Positions 52,723-60,501 of a stretch of DNA of 64,000 nucleotides are shown here, one piece after another. The stretch lies in NCBI RefSeq assembly GCF_036013525.1, contig NZ_CP107853.1, positions 3,596,001 through 3,660,000 on the forward strand, written 5' to 3'. The position numbers were made by a program, and so were the translations under genes. How positions within the stretch are numbered: position 1 is the first letter of the stretch; the number at the start of each line of letters is the position of its first letter. Below the pieces are notes generated by a model. That model did no database searches. It was given only the letters and a program-made list of their open reading frames with translations, and had not been told where the DNA came from. The stretch is from Nonomuraea sp. NBC_00507. Lineage in GTDB: Bacteria; Actinomycetota; Actinomycetes; Streptosporangiales; Streptosporangiaceae.

Positions 52723-53243
52723 TGGCAACAGATGATGTAACGGCGCAGGTCCGTGGCTGGTTCACTGGGCGGCTCCCTGAGGGCTGGTTCACCGGTGCTC
52801 CCGAGATCGTCAGGGACCGTGAGGAGATCGCGGTGCTGGGCACGCTGCCCGACCCGCCCGAGGACGTGCCCGAGGCCGAACGATCCGCCCTGATCGAAGG
52901 GCTGGCCAGAAGGTTCAGGGAGGAGACGCGCGAGCGGCGCATCGAGATCGCCAGGGAGGCCGAGCGCAAGTTCCGGCAGAAGGTCTCCTGGGGCGTGGTC
53001 TGCGGAGGCGAGACCGTGATGTTCACCACACTCTCCGTGCCCGTGATGACCCGGCTGCGCCAGTCGGAGCGGCAGGTCCTCGACACGCTCGTAGCGGCCG
53101 GCGTGGCCAGGAGCCGCAGTGACGCGCTCGCCTGGTGCGTGCGCCTGGTCGGCAAGCACACCGACACGTGGCTCGCCGAGCTGCGCGACGCGCTCCAGCA
53201 TGTCGACAGAGTTCGCTCCGCCGGGCCGGACGTCAATTCCTGA
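52722..53243 (+). CDS. Ribbon-helix-helix-like regulatory protein
   Basis: This 173-aa protein has a charged coiled N-terminal half (PEAERSALIEGLARRFREET, RERRIEIAREAERKFRQKV). Near the C-terminus is a ribbon-helix-helix-like segment: a beta strand FTTLSVPVMTRL, a helix QSERQVLDTLVAAG and RSRSDALAWCVRLV, which matches the CopG/ParD pattern 'RSRSEALR'. It is probably a DNA-binding regulator, acting on the operator over its own start. No toxin-like gene is adjacent; pckG follows 248 bp downstream behind different operator-like sites. Confidence 0.6.
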   Translation: MATDDVTAQVRGWFTGRLPEGWFTGAPEIVRDREEIAVLGTLPDPPEDVPEAERSALIEGLARRFREETRERRIEIAREAERKFRQKVSWGVVCGGETVMFTTLSVPVMTRLRQSERQVLDTLVAAGVARSRSDALAWCVRLVGKHTDTWLAELRDALQHVDRVRSAGPDVNS

Positions 53244-53269
53244 GACCACGCAGCGGAAACGGTCCGCGC

Positions 53270-53326
53270 AATGGACTAAACCACTCGGGAAATTGGTTTA
53301 GACCAGCTGAATTGGACTGGACCAGT
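53270..53326. promoter_or_regulatory. Three DasR-like (GntR/HutC) sites upstream of pckG
   Basis: Three 16-mers, AATGGACTAAACCACT (53270), ATTGGTTTAGACCAGC (53292) and ATTGGACTGGACCAGT (53311), each match the Streptomyces dre consensus AGTGGTCTAGACCACT at 12-13 of 16 positions, spaced 22 and 19 bp apart. The first two also form a 12-bp inverted repeat with one mismatch. The region is AT-richer and lies 166-222 bp before pckG. Confidence 0.5.
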
Positions 53327-53491
53327 GTGAGTTAATTCTCTTTTAAATCCGCTCCGGTTGGGTAGGCTCCCCCAATCGTCAGGGCCGCTGCCTGCGACGA
53401 CGTCCACAGCAATAGGTCTATGCCAATTGGCTTTCCGGGCGCTTCGTCGTTAATGATGACTGGGCCCTGAGAGAGTGGAGGAGTCACCGTC

Positions 53492-55294
53492 GTGTCCGTT
53501 TCCGTGGAAGTGCCCGCACCGACGAGCAATAGCGAATTGGCCGCCTGGGTCAACGAGATCGCAGCCCTGACCCAGCCAGACCGGATCGAGTGGTGCGACG
53601 GGTCCGAGGAGGAGTGGACGCGCCTGACCAACCTCCTCGTCGAGCAAGGGACGTTCACGCGGCTGGCCGCCCGTCCCAACAGCTTCTACGCCAAGTCCGA
53701 CCCCAGCGACGTGGCCCGGGTCGAGGACCGCACCTACATCTGCTCCGAGCGCGAGGAGGACGCGGGGCCGACGAACAACTGGATCCACCCGGCGGAGATG
53801 CGCCGGACGTTCGGGCAGCTGTTCAAGGGCTCCATGCGCGGCCGGACCATGTACGTCGTGCCGTTCTGCATGGGCCCGCTGGGCGGCGAGATCTCCCAGC
53901 TCGGCGTCGAGATCACCGACTCGCCGTACGTCGCCGTCTCCATGCGGATCATGACCCGCATGGGCGAGCGGGCGCTGCGCCTCATCGAAGAACGCGGCGA
54001 CTTCGTCCGCTGCGTGCACTCCGTGGGCGCGCCGCTGGAGCACGGCCAGGTGGACGTGCCGTGGCCGTGTAGCTCCACCAAGTACATCAGCCACTTCCCC
54101 GAGACCCGCGAGATCTGGTCCTACGGCTCCGGGTACGGCGGCAACGCGCTGCTCGGCAAGAAGTGCTACGCGCTGCGCATCGCCAGCGTCATGGCCCGCG
54201 ATGAGGGCTGGCTGGCGGAGCACATGCTGATTCTCAAGCTCACCCCGCCCACCGGCGAGACCCGCTACGTCGCCGCCGCCTTCCCGAGCGCCTGCGGCAA
54301 GACCAACCTCGCCATGCTCCAGCCCACGATTCCCGGCTGGAAGGTCGAGACGATCGGCGACGACATCGCCTGGATGCGCTTCGGCGAGGACGGCCGCCTC
54401 TACGCGATCAACCCGGAGGCCGGCTTCTTCGGCGTCGCGCCGGGCACCGGCCAGGTGACCAACGCCAACGCGATCAGGACGCTCTGGGGCAACAGCATCT
54501 TCACCAACGTCGCGCTCACCGACGACGGCGACGTGTGGTGGGAGGGCCTGACCGACGAGCCGCCTGCGCACCTGACCGACTGGAAGGGCCGTTCCTGGAC
54601 GCCGGACAGCGACGAGCCCGCCGCCCACCCGAACGCCCGCTTCACCACCCCCGCCTCCCAGTGCCCCACCATCGCACCCGAATGGCAGGACCCCAAGGGT
54701 GTCCCCATCTCAGCCATCTTGTTCGGCGGTCGCCGCGCCACCGCCGTGCCTCTGGTAACAGAGTCGCTGAGCTGGGAGCACGGCGTCTTTCTCGGAGCCA
54801 ACGTCGCCTCCGAGAAGACCGCCGCGGCCGAGGGCAAGGTCGGCGAGCTGCGCCACGACCCCTTCGCCATGTTGCCGTTCTGCGGCTACAACATGGGCGA
54901 CTACTTCGGCCACTGGCTGAAGATCGGCCGTCGCGAGGGCGCCGTGCTCCCTCGGATCTACTACGTCAACTGGTTCCGCAAGAACGCCGACGGCCAGTTC
55001 ATCTGGCCCGGCTACGGCGAGAACAGCCGCGTGCTCAAGTGGATCGTGGACCGGCTCAACGGTGAGGCCAAGGCCGTGCCGACCCCGATCGGGCTGCTGC
55101 CCGCCGAGCTCGACACCGAGGGCCTGGAGCTGTCCGACGATGATCTGCACACGCTGCTGTCGGTCGACCGCGAGGTCTGGCGCGAGGAGGCCGCGCTGAT
55201 CCCGGCCCACTTCGAGAAGTTCGGCGACCACCTGCCGAAGGAGCTGTGGGAGGAGTACCAGGCCCTCCTCGACCGCCTCGGAGCGGCGCGATAG
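53492..55294 (+). CDS. pckG: Phosphoenolpyruvate carboxykinase (GTP)
   Basis: This 600-aa enzyme converts oxaloacetate to phosphoenolpyruvate with GTP, the entry step of gluconeogenesis. The P-loop [17 protein letters not shown] is near residues 266-282; the nucleotide- and metal-binding regions ([40 protein letters not shown]) match the GTP-dependent class. GTG 53492 has GGAGG upstream. DasR-like sites precede it. A 27-bp stretch across its stop codon recurs in the second TIGR04222 gene at 57227-57253. Confidence 0.97.
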   Translation: MSVSVEVPAPTSNSELAAWVNEIAALTQPDRIEWCDGSEEEWTRLTNLLVEQGTFTRLAARPNSFYAKSDPSDVARVEDRTYICSEREEDAGPTNNWIHPAEMRRTFGQLFKGSMRGRTMYVVPFCMGPLGGEISQLGVEITDSPYVAVSMRIMTRMGERALRLIEERGDFVRCVHSVGAPLEHGQVDVPWPCSSTKYISHFPETREIWSYGSGYGGNALLGKKCYALRIASVMARDEGWLAEHMLILKLTPPTGETRYVAAAFPSACGKTNLAMLQPTIPGWKVETIGDDIAWMRFGEDGRLYAINPEAGFFGVAPGTGQVTNANAIRTLWGNSIFTNVALTDDGDVWWEGLTDEPPAHLTDWKGRSWTPDSDEPAAHPNARFTTPASQCPTIAPEWQDPKGVPISAILFGGRRATAVPLVTESLSWEHGVFLGANVASEKTAAAEGKVGELRHDPFAMLPFCGYNMGDYFGHWLKIGRREGAVLPRIYYVNWFRKNADGQFIWPGYGENSRVLKWIVDRLNGEAKAVPTPIGLLPAELDTEGLELSDDDLHTLLSVDREVWREEAALIPAHFEKFGDHLPKELWEEYQALLDRLGAAR

Positions 55295-55305
55295 GCCGGA
55301 GAGAG
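55279..55305 (+). repeat. 27-bp direct repeat, copy 1 (3' end of pckG)
   Basis: CGGAGCGGCGCGATAG followed by GCCGGAGAGAG occurs here across the pckG stop codon and, with no mismatch, at 57227-57253 inside the second TIGR04222 gene, in a different reading frame. Confidence 0.9.
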
Positions 55306-55325
55306 AGTAGCCCCCTCTTGTGCAG

Positions 55326-55362
55326 TACGGCGGCTTGGTCTTTAACTGAGCGAGCCGCCGTA
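55326..55362 (+). terminator. 10-bp hairpin between pckG and the TIGR04222 operon
   Basis: TACGGCGGCT and AGCCGCCGTA pair around a 17-nt loop, 31 bases after the pckG stop and about 20 bases before the next start. There is no U-run; it could be a terminator or a leader element. Confidence 0.45.
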
Positions 55363-55382
55363 GCGCGAGAGAGGGGACCACT

Positions 55383-56375
55383 GTGGAGTTCGTGCTGCTC
55401 ATGGCCGCGATCGGTGTGGCGTTATTGGTCAACGCCGCCGTGAAACGCGTCGAGACGGAGCGGCGGCGGGTCAGCGAGGCCACGCCCAGCGGTGTCGGGC
55501 ACGCCCTGTCCCACTACGAGCTGGCGTACCTGACCGGTGGACCCCGCAGAGCCATCAACACGGCGCTGGCCGTCCTCGCGACGGCCGGCGCCGTCCGCGT
55601 GTCACGCGGATCGCAGGTCACCCCCGTCCATGGCGCACCGCCCTCGCTCGAGCCGATCGAACAGGCCGTGCTCGCCACGCTGGCCGCCAGGCCGGGCGGC
55701 TACCGGGCGAGCGAGCTGCGGCAGGCGCTGGCGGCACATCCGGCGCTGGCCGAGCTGGCGGCCGGGCTCGAACGGCGGGGGCTGATCGTGCCGAAGCAGG
55801 CGTTCGCCAGGGCGTGGCGGCGCAGGGACCACCTGCAGATCGTCATGATCGGAGCGGCCGGCTTCGCGGTGGGCGCGCTCGTGGTGTCCGCCTTCATCGA
55901 CATGAGCCCGCTGACCTTCGTGATCTTGCTGATCTTCATCGGGATCGCCCTCTTCACCGGGGCCGCCGGGCTCGCCAGGCAGGGCCGCGGCCTGCGGAAC
56001 GTCGTCACCCGGGCGGGTAGGGAGGTCCTGCGCTCAGCCCGCGACCACCACCCGCGCGGCGTACGCGACCAGAGCTCGCTGGCCTTGGCGGTGGGGGTGC
56101 CCGTCGCCCTGTACGGCCTGGCCGACGCCGGCGACCAGAGGCTCTGCGACGAGTTGTCGGCCGGCGCCCCTGGCGGCGACTGCGCGGGCTCCTGCGGCAC
56201 CCACAGCGGCGGCGACGGAGCCACCTTCGGCAGCGACTCCTACGGCGGCAGCGACTTCGGCGGCGGCTCGTCGAGCTGCGGTAGTGGCTCGTCCAGCTGT
56301 GGCAGCTCGTCCGGCGGCGGGTCGAGCTGTGGGGGAGGCGGCGGCGGTGGCGGCTGCGGTGGCGGTGGCAGCTGA
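55383..56375 (+). CDS. TIGR04222-type membrane protein with Cys-rich tail (copy 1)
   Basis: The 330-aa product has an N-terminal membrane span (VLLMAAIGVALLVNAAV), the TIGR04222-like cytoplasmic region (HYELAYLTGGPRRAINTALA, LRVSRG-type VRVSRGS, EPIEQAVLATLA), and two central spans (VMIGAAGFAVGALVVSAFI and VILLIFIGIALFTGAAGLA). A low-complexity tail from about residue 258 is built of Gly, Ser and seven cysteines ([20 protein letters not shown] and on). The tail resembles a modification substrate. Residue 14 is a TTA-coded leucine. GTG 55383 has GAGGGG upstream. It heads a probable operon with copy 2, DUF692 and a partner. Confidence 0.8.
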   Translation: MEFVLLMAAIGVALLVNAAVKRVETERRRVSEATPSGVGHALSHYELAYLTGGPRRAINTALAVLATAGAVRVSRGSQVTPVHGAPPSLEPIEQAVLATLAARPGGYRASELRQALAAHPALAELAAGLERRGLIVPKQAFARAWRRRDHLQIVMIGAAGFAVGALVVSAFIDMSPLTFVILLIFIGIALFTGAAGLARQGRGLRNVVTRAGREVLRSARDHHPRGVRDQSSLALAVGVPVALYGLADAGDQRLCDELSAGAPGGDCAGSCGTHSGGDGATFGSDSYGGSDFGGGSSSCGSGSSSCGSSSGGGSSCGGGGGGGGCGGGGS

Positions 56376-56478
56376 CTGAGCGGGCCCAGAACTGTATCCG
56401 CGCAGACGGAACCTTTACCTCGGCTTTATACGTCTTCCCGTTACCCAGCCTGTCGGGCTGCACGGAGGGGAGGCCTGA

Positions 56479-57468
56479 ATGGACCTGATCCTGCTGATCG
56501 TCTCGGTGGCGCTGGCGGCGCTCACCCTCACCATCGCCTCCACCATCAAACGTGAGCATGCCGCCGCCCGTGAGGCCGACACGGGCCTCCGTCTCCGCGA
56601 GCTCGGCCACTACGAGCTCGCCTACCTGGCGGGAGGCGCGTACCGGGTGGCGGACACCGCCGTCGCGCTGCTGGCGGAGGCGGGTGACCTGCGCGTGTCG
56701 CGCGGGGGCCGCGTCCACCAGGTGCACTCCAGCGTCGTCTCGCGCGAGCCCATCGAGGAAGCGGTGCTGGGCGTGGTCGCCTCCCGCTCGGGGCTGCCCG
56801 TGAGCGCACTGCGGATCGAGACCACGCGGACGCTGGCCATGGACGCGCTCGATCGCCACCTCGAGGGCCTGGGGCTGGTCCTGGCCGACGACGCCCTCGC
56901 CCGGGCCGGCCGGCTGAGCGTCCGGTTACAGGCCCTGTCGGGGGTGGCGTTCGCCGGCTTCGTGGTCGGCGCGGCGCTGATCCTGATCCAGGGCGCGAGC
57001 CTGCTGTCGTCGCTCGCGCTGACCCTCCTGGTCGTCACCGGGGTGATGGCGGCGATCTACGTCTGGAGGCACCGGCGCATCACCCGGGTCACGCTGACGC
57101 CGTCGGGACAGGAGATGCTCGAGGCGGCCAGGCGGGACAACCCCCGGGGCACCGCCGAGGGGGCCCTCGCGATCGCGCTGTACGGCCTCGGTGAGGTGCG
57201 TGATCCCGACCTTCAGGTGGAGCTCGCGGAGCGGCGCGATAGGCCGGAGAGAGCGAGGGACGAGCCAACGGAGGCCGCAGCAAGCGCGACCATAAGCACT
57301 GCGAGCACGGGCCGGCGGCGTCGCAGGGGCGGCGGTGCCTACGTGGCTGGGGGCGGGGCTTCATGGGGTGGAGGTGGCGGCGACAGCTCACCGTCGAGCG
57401 GGTCGAGCTGCGGAAGCGGATCGTCCGGCTGTGGTGGCGGAGGCTGCGGTGGTTGCGGCGGGGGCTGA
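56479..57468 (+). CDS. TIGR04222-type membrane protein with Cys-rich tail (copy 2)
   Basis: This 329-aa paralogue of the previous gene keeps the same order: an N-terminal span ([18 protein letters not shown]), [35 protein letters not shown], two central spans and a basic linker ([20 protein letters not shown]). The Gly/Ser tail ends in four cysteines ([20 protein letters not shown]). The linker is encoded by the 27-bp sequence shared with the pckG 3' end. Residue 150 is TTA-coded. ATG 56479 follows AGGGGAGG. Sequence similarity to copy 1 is clear but far from identity, so the duplication is old. Confidence 0.8.
   Translation: MDLILLIVSVALAALTLTIASTIKREHAAAREADTGLRLRELGHYELAYLAGGAYRVADTAVALLAEAGDLRVSRGGRVHQVHSSVVSREPIEEAVLGVVASRSGLPVSALRIETTRTLAMDALDRHLEGLGLVLADDALARAGRLSVRLQALSGVAFAGFVVGAALILIQGASLLSSLALTLLVVTGVMAAIYVWRHRRITRVTLTPSGQEMLEAARRDNPRGTAEGALAIALYGLGEVRDPDLQVELAERRDRPERARDEPTEAAASATISTASTGRRRRRGGGAYVAGGGASWGGGGGDSSPSSGSSCGSGSSGCGGGGCGGCGGG
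57227..57253 (+). repeat. 27-bp direct repeat, copy 2 (inside the second TIGR04222 gene)
   Basis: Identical to 55279-55305; here it encodes the linker residues ERRDRPER before the Cys-rich tail. Confidence 0.9.
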
Positions 57469-57517
57469 TGACACACGATTGGGAAAAGGGGGCGAGTTGA
57501 CCACCAAGGGGATTGAT

Positions 57518-57661
57518 ATGACCGGGGCTGGTACGCGCGACGAAAGGGCTGTGATGTCGGGGGCTGGATCGCGCGACGAAGGGGTTGTCATGTCGGGGGC
57601 TGGGGCCCGCGACAAAGGAGCTGTGATGTCGGGGGCTGGAGCGCGTGGCGAGGGGGCCGGG
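57518..57661 (+). repeat. Four 36-bp tandem repeats, each with a ribosome site and ATG
   Basis: Four consecutive 36-bp units encode variants of [12 protein letters not shown] in frame with DUF692 (units begin at 57518, 57554, 57590, 57626). Each unit ends with an AAAGGG-, AAGGGG-, AAAGGAG- or GAGGGGG-type box five to six bases before the next ATG, so every unit is a potential translation start, as is ATG 57662. The units are contiguous, with no spacers. Confidence 0.9.
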
Positions 57662-58477
57662 ATGGTGGAGCTGGGTGTGGGGATCGGCTGGCGGGCGGAG
57701 CTGGACCTGACGATCGAGCGTATGGACGGCGTCGACTTCGTCGAGGTGATCGCCGAGAACCTCAAACCCGGCCATCTGCCCGAGTCGCTGCTCGTGCTGC
57801 GGGCAAAGGACGTGCCGGTGATCCCGCACGGGGTGTCGCTAGGCATCGGCGCGGCCGAGCCGCCGTCTCCGGCCAGGCTCGCCCACCTGGCCGCCTGTGC
57901 GGAGGCGCTGGACGCGCCGCTGGTCAGCGAGCACCTGGCCTTCGTACGGGGCGGTGGTCTGGAGGCAGGCCATCTGCTGCCCGTGCCGCGTACCCGCGAG
58001 TCGCTGCGGGTCATCACGGAGAACGTGCGCCGGGCCCAGGACGCGTTGCCCGTCCCGCTGGCCCTGGAGAACGTCGCGGCGATCTTCGGGTGGCCCGACG
58101 ACGAGCTGACCGAGGGCCAGTTCCTTGCCGAGTTAGTGGAACGCACCGGCGTCGGGCTGCTGATCGACGTGGCCAATCTCTACACCAACCAGTTCAACCT
58201 GGGCCTGTCGGCGGTGGACGCGCTCGACGCGCTCCCCCTGGAGCACCTCGCCTACGTCCACGTGGCCGGCGGGTACGAGCACCAGGGCATCTGGCACGAC
58301 ACGCACACCACCACCGCGCCCCAGCCGGTGCTCGACATCCTCACCGAGCTGTGTGCCCGGGCCACCCCGCCGGGCGTGCTGCTGGAGTGGGACGACGACT
58401 TCCCGAGCGATGCGGCACTGGGGGACGAGCTGTCCAAGATCAGGACCGCGATGTCCCTGGCGGGGGAGGCCAGGTGA
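57518..58477 (+). CDS. DUF692 (MNIO-type) iron-dependent peptide-modifying enzyme
   Basis: From ATG 57518 the product is 319 aa: four 12-residue repeats (1-48) and then a TIM-barrel DUF692 protein starting at [14 protein letters not shown]692 members (MbnB, TglH and relatives) use two or three irons to oxidise cysteine residues of peptides. Candidate metal ligands visible are His104 (IPHGVSL), His139 (SEHLAF), Glu184 (LENVA), Asp217 (LLIDVANLY), His248 (YVHVAGG) and Glu290 (LLEWDDDFP). The canonical domain could also start at 57662. Residue 206 is TTA-coded. The stop overlaps the partner gene as GTGA. Confidence 0.88.
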   Translation: MTGAGTRDERAVMSGAGSRDEGVVMSGAGARDKGAVMSGAGARGEGAGMVELGVGIGWRAELDLTIERMDGVDFVEVIAENLKPGHLPESLLVLRAKDVPVIPHGVSLGIGAAEPPSPARLAHLAACAEALDAPLVSEHLAFVRGGGLEAGHLLPVPRTRESLRVITENVRRAQDALPVPLALENVAAIFGWPDDELTEGQFLAELVERTGVGLLIDVANLYTNQFNLGLSAVDALDALPLEHLAYVHVAGGYEHQGIWHDTHTTTAPQPVLDILTELCARATPPGVLLEWDDDFPSDAALGDELSKIRTAMSLAGEAR

Positions 58478-58854
58478 CGCCCGAGCCGGTCGAGACGCCG
58501 CCGAGCGCGGCCGCGGCTCAGGCGCGGCTGGCGGAGGTGCAGGCGCGGGTGGTCGCGGCCCTGGTCGCCGGAGGCGCCATTCCTGAGGGTTTCGACCGGG
58601 AGCGGATACGGGCGCAGGCGGCGAGCCTGATCGCCAAGCGGCGCGGCATCGTGGCCAGGATCCGCCCCGACACCGCCATCGCCGCGGGGCCCGACCTGGC
58701 GGCGGAGTTCGCCGCCTACGCGCGCTCCCGAACCGAGCCGCCGCCCAACTACCGCACCGACGCCGACGACTTCGCCGCCTGGTTGCGTGAGCGCGGCCGG
58801 ATGCCGGAACCACCCCGTCGCAAGCCCCGTTGGTGGTCCCGCCTCCTGCCCTAG
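58474..58854 (+). CDS. Small partner protein of the DUF692 enzyme
   Basis: This 126-aa protein starts at GTG 58474, overlapping the DUF692 stop by four bases. It is helical ([20 protein letters not shown]) with [37 protein letters not shown] and [15 protein letters not shown], and has a basic C-terminus ([13 protein letters not shown]). DUF692 enzymes usually need a small adjacent partner that binds the precursor, and the FxxYA...FAxWL spacing recalls those, but the similarity is weak. It may be what is called SCO6045-like in streptomycetes (from memory). No cysteines, so it is not itself a likely substrate. Confidence 0.75.
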   Translation: MTPEPVETPPSAAAAQARLAEVQARVVAALVAGGAIPEGFDRERIRAQAASLIAKRRGIVARIRPDTAIAAGPDLAAEFAAYARSRTEPPPNYRTDADDFAAWLRERGRMPEPPRRKPRWWSRLLP

Positions 58855-58920
58855 GTGCGATGTCCAACGGGGGGCGGCGCGTCCGGGTTTAGGTGACTTT
58901 TGGGGGGAAATCCTGGGGGG

Positions 58921-59478
58921 ATGGGGGGACTGCGCTGCGTCGATGGATCTTATCTGAGCGTCACGCCCGTGGCATGCACGGACACTGTGGGGACGCCGTA
59001 TGAGGTCACCCTGGAGCTGCACCGCGACGGCACTCCGTACGGTCGCGTGGGCGAGCGCTGCGGCTGGCTGCTCGCCCGCCTGGCGCGCGGCGTCGACGAG
59101 GCCCGCAGGGGCCGGGGCAAGGCCACGCGGTGGGCCGACCCTGACGACAGGTTCCCCGGCGAGGAGCCGGACGGCGAGCTCTTCTCCTTCCGCTACCGCA
59201 GCAGAACGAGCCTGGTCGGCGGCGGGGAGCTCAGCTGCCGGCTCCGCACGATCCCCCTCTGGGTGCCGAAGCAGGGCAGGCGCGGTGAGTGGCGGCTGAC
59301 CAGAAGGGCATACGTGGAGGCGTGGGGCAGCACAGGCGTGGGCATGCGGGCGGTGCTGACGTCGGCCGAGCTGTCGGCGTTCGTCCGCGGCCTTGTAGAA
59401 GAGGCCGAAGGGTGTCTGGAAGGAAGAGATCTGGTAAGGAATCCAGTACGAGGACCGGGCACGGGCGAAACGCGGTGA
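58921..59478 (+). CDS. Uncharacterised 185-aa protein
   Basis: The product has no signal peptide or membrane span. It shows a beta-rich N-terminus (GTPYEVTLELHRDGTPYGRV), a middle region rich in Arg (WLLARLARGVDEARRGRG) and a C-terminal helix (SAELSAFVRGLVEEAEGCLE). Not recognised. ATG 58921 is preceded by GGGGGG; an in-frame TTG at 58900 is less likely. It follows the DUF692 partner by 66 bp and might belong to that operon, but uppS follows closely too. Confidence 0.65.
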   Translation: MGGLRCVDGSYLSVTPVACTDTVGTPYEVTLELHRDGTPYGRVGERCGWLLARLARGVDEARRGRGKATRWADPDDRFPGEEPDGELFSFRYRSRTSLVGGGELSCRLRTIPLWVPKQGRRGEWRLTRRAYVEAWGSTGVGMRAVLTSAELSAFVRGLVEEAEGCLEGRDLVRNPVRGPGTGETR

Positions 59479-59533
59479 TAATTGCCTGTTAGGTCAATGG
59501 ACCGAAGGCACAGCATCGCCAGGGAGGCACTTC

Positions 59534-60295
59534 GTGGGCCTGCGTGACCTGGTCTACCGGCTGTACGAGCGCCGGCTGGAGGCCAAGCTGTCGAAGGACA
59601 GCATCCCCCGGCACGTCGGGGTCATCATCGACGGCAACCGCCGCTGGGCGCGCGCCATGGGTATGCGGGACGTGGCCACCGGCCACCGCAAGGGCGCGGA
59701 CAAGATATCTGAGCTGCTCAGCTGGTGCCGGGAGACCGGCGTCGAGGTCGTCACCGTCTGGATGCTCTCCAATGACAACCTCAACCGGCCGCGCGAGGAG
59801 CTGGAGCCGCTCCTGGGCATCATCGAGGACGTCACGCAGGAACTCGTGGACGAGGGCTGGCGGATCATCCCGGTCGGCGCGCTCGACTTGCTCCCCGACC
59901 GAACGGCGAATGTCCTAAAAAATGCAAAGGAAGTGTCATCACACCGTCCGGGCCTGATTGTGAACGTTGCAGTTGGGTATGGAGGAAGACGTGAGATTGC
60001 CGATGCGGTGCGCTCACTGCTCCAGGAGCAAGCGAGCAGGGGAGCGAGCATCGAGGACCTCGTCGAGGTGCTCGATGTCGAGCACATCGCGGAGCATCTT
60101 TACACTCGCGGCCAGCCCGACCCGGACCTCCTCATCCGGACGTCGGGCGAGCAGCGCTTGTCCGGCTTCATGTTGTGGCAGAGCGCTCATTCCGAGTTCT
60201 ACTTCCACGAGGCTTACTGGCCGGACTTCCGCAGGGTCGATTTCCTGCGGGCGCTGCGCGACTACGCTGCGAGACACCGACGTTACGGTTCTTAG
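59534..60295 (+). CDS. uppS: Isoprenyl (cis-prenyl) transferase
   Basis: This 253-aa enzyme extends allylic diphosphates with isopentenyl units in Z configuration, for undecaprenyl-phosphate or short Z-farnesyl primers. Catalytic Asp33 is in [10 protein letters not shown], followed by [32 protein letters not shown], and the C-terminal [20 protein letters not shown] and [15 protein letters not shown] position near a PhoH gene resembles the mycobacterial Z-FPP synthase region, so it could be the short-chain enzyme. GTG 59534 has AGGGAGG upstream. Confidence 0.94.
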   Translation: MGLRDLVYRLYERRLEAKLSKDSIPRHVGVIIDGNRRWARAMGMRDVATGHRKGADKISELLSWCRETGVEVVTVWMLSNDNLNRPREELEPLLGIIEDVTQELVDEGWRIIPVGALDLLPDRTANVLKNAKEVSSHRPGLIVNVAVGYGGRREIADAVRSLLQEQASRGASIEDLVEVLDVEHIAEHLYTRGQPDPDLLIRTSGEQRLSGFMLWQSAHSEFYFHEAYWPDFRRVDFLRALRDYAARHRRYGS

Positions 60296-60329
60296 CACGA
60301 CAATCGGGCATCAAGGACGTAACGTTAGA

Positions 60330-60354
60330 AGTGTCCGACCACAGGCCGGACACT
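60330..60354. repeat. 8-bp inverted repeat between uppS and phoH2
   Basis: AGTGTCCG at 60330-60337 and CGGACACT at 60347-60354 flank a nine-base loop in the 206-bp gap after uppS. A palindromic AACGTT lies just upstream (60321-60326). It may terminate uppS or regulate phoH2; no other feature is visible in this gap. Confidence 0.45.
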
Positions 60355-60501
60355 CCGGAGAGGGCTCGCCTTTGCACCAACACTTGCCGAGGGGGCCGGA
60401 ACCCGGCACCGACGGCATTTCGCGGTCGGGGGAGCGGGTCCGGTCCGATTCCCGCCTCGTCTGCAGGGTGCCCGCACGTATGGGCGCCCGGGGGAGAACG
60501 T

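Noticed and set aside
57518..57661. Possible CRISPR array because of the 36-bp period
   Set aside because: Units are contiguous with no spacers, carry in-frame coding sequence and ribosome boxes, and no cas genes are present.
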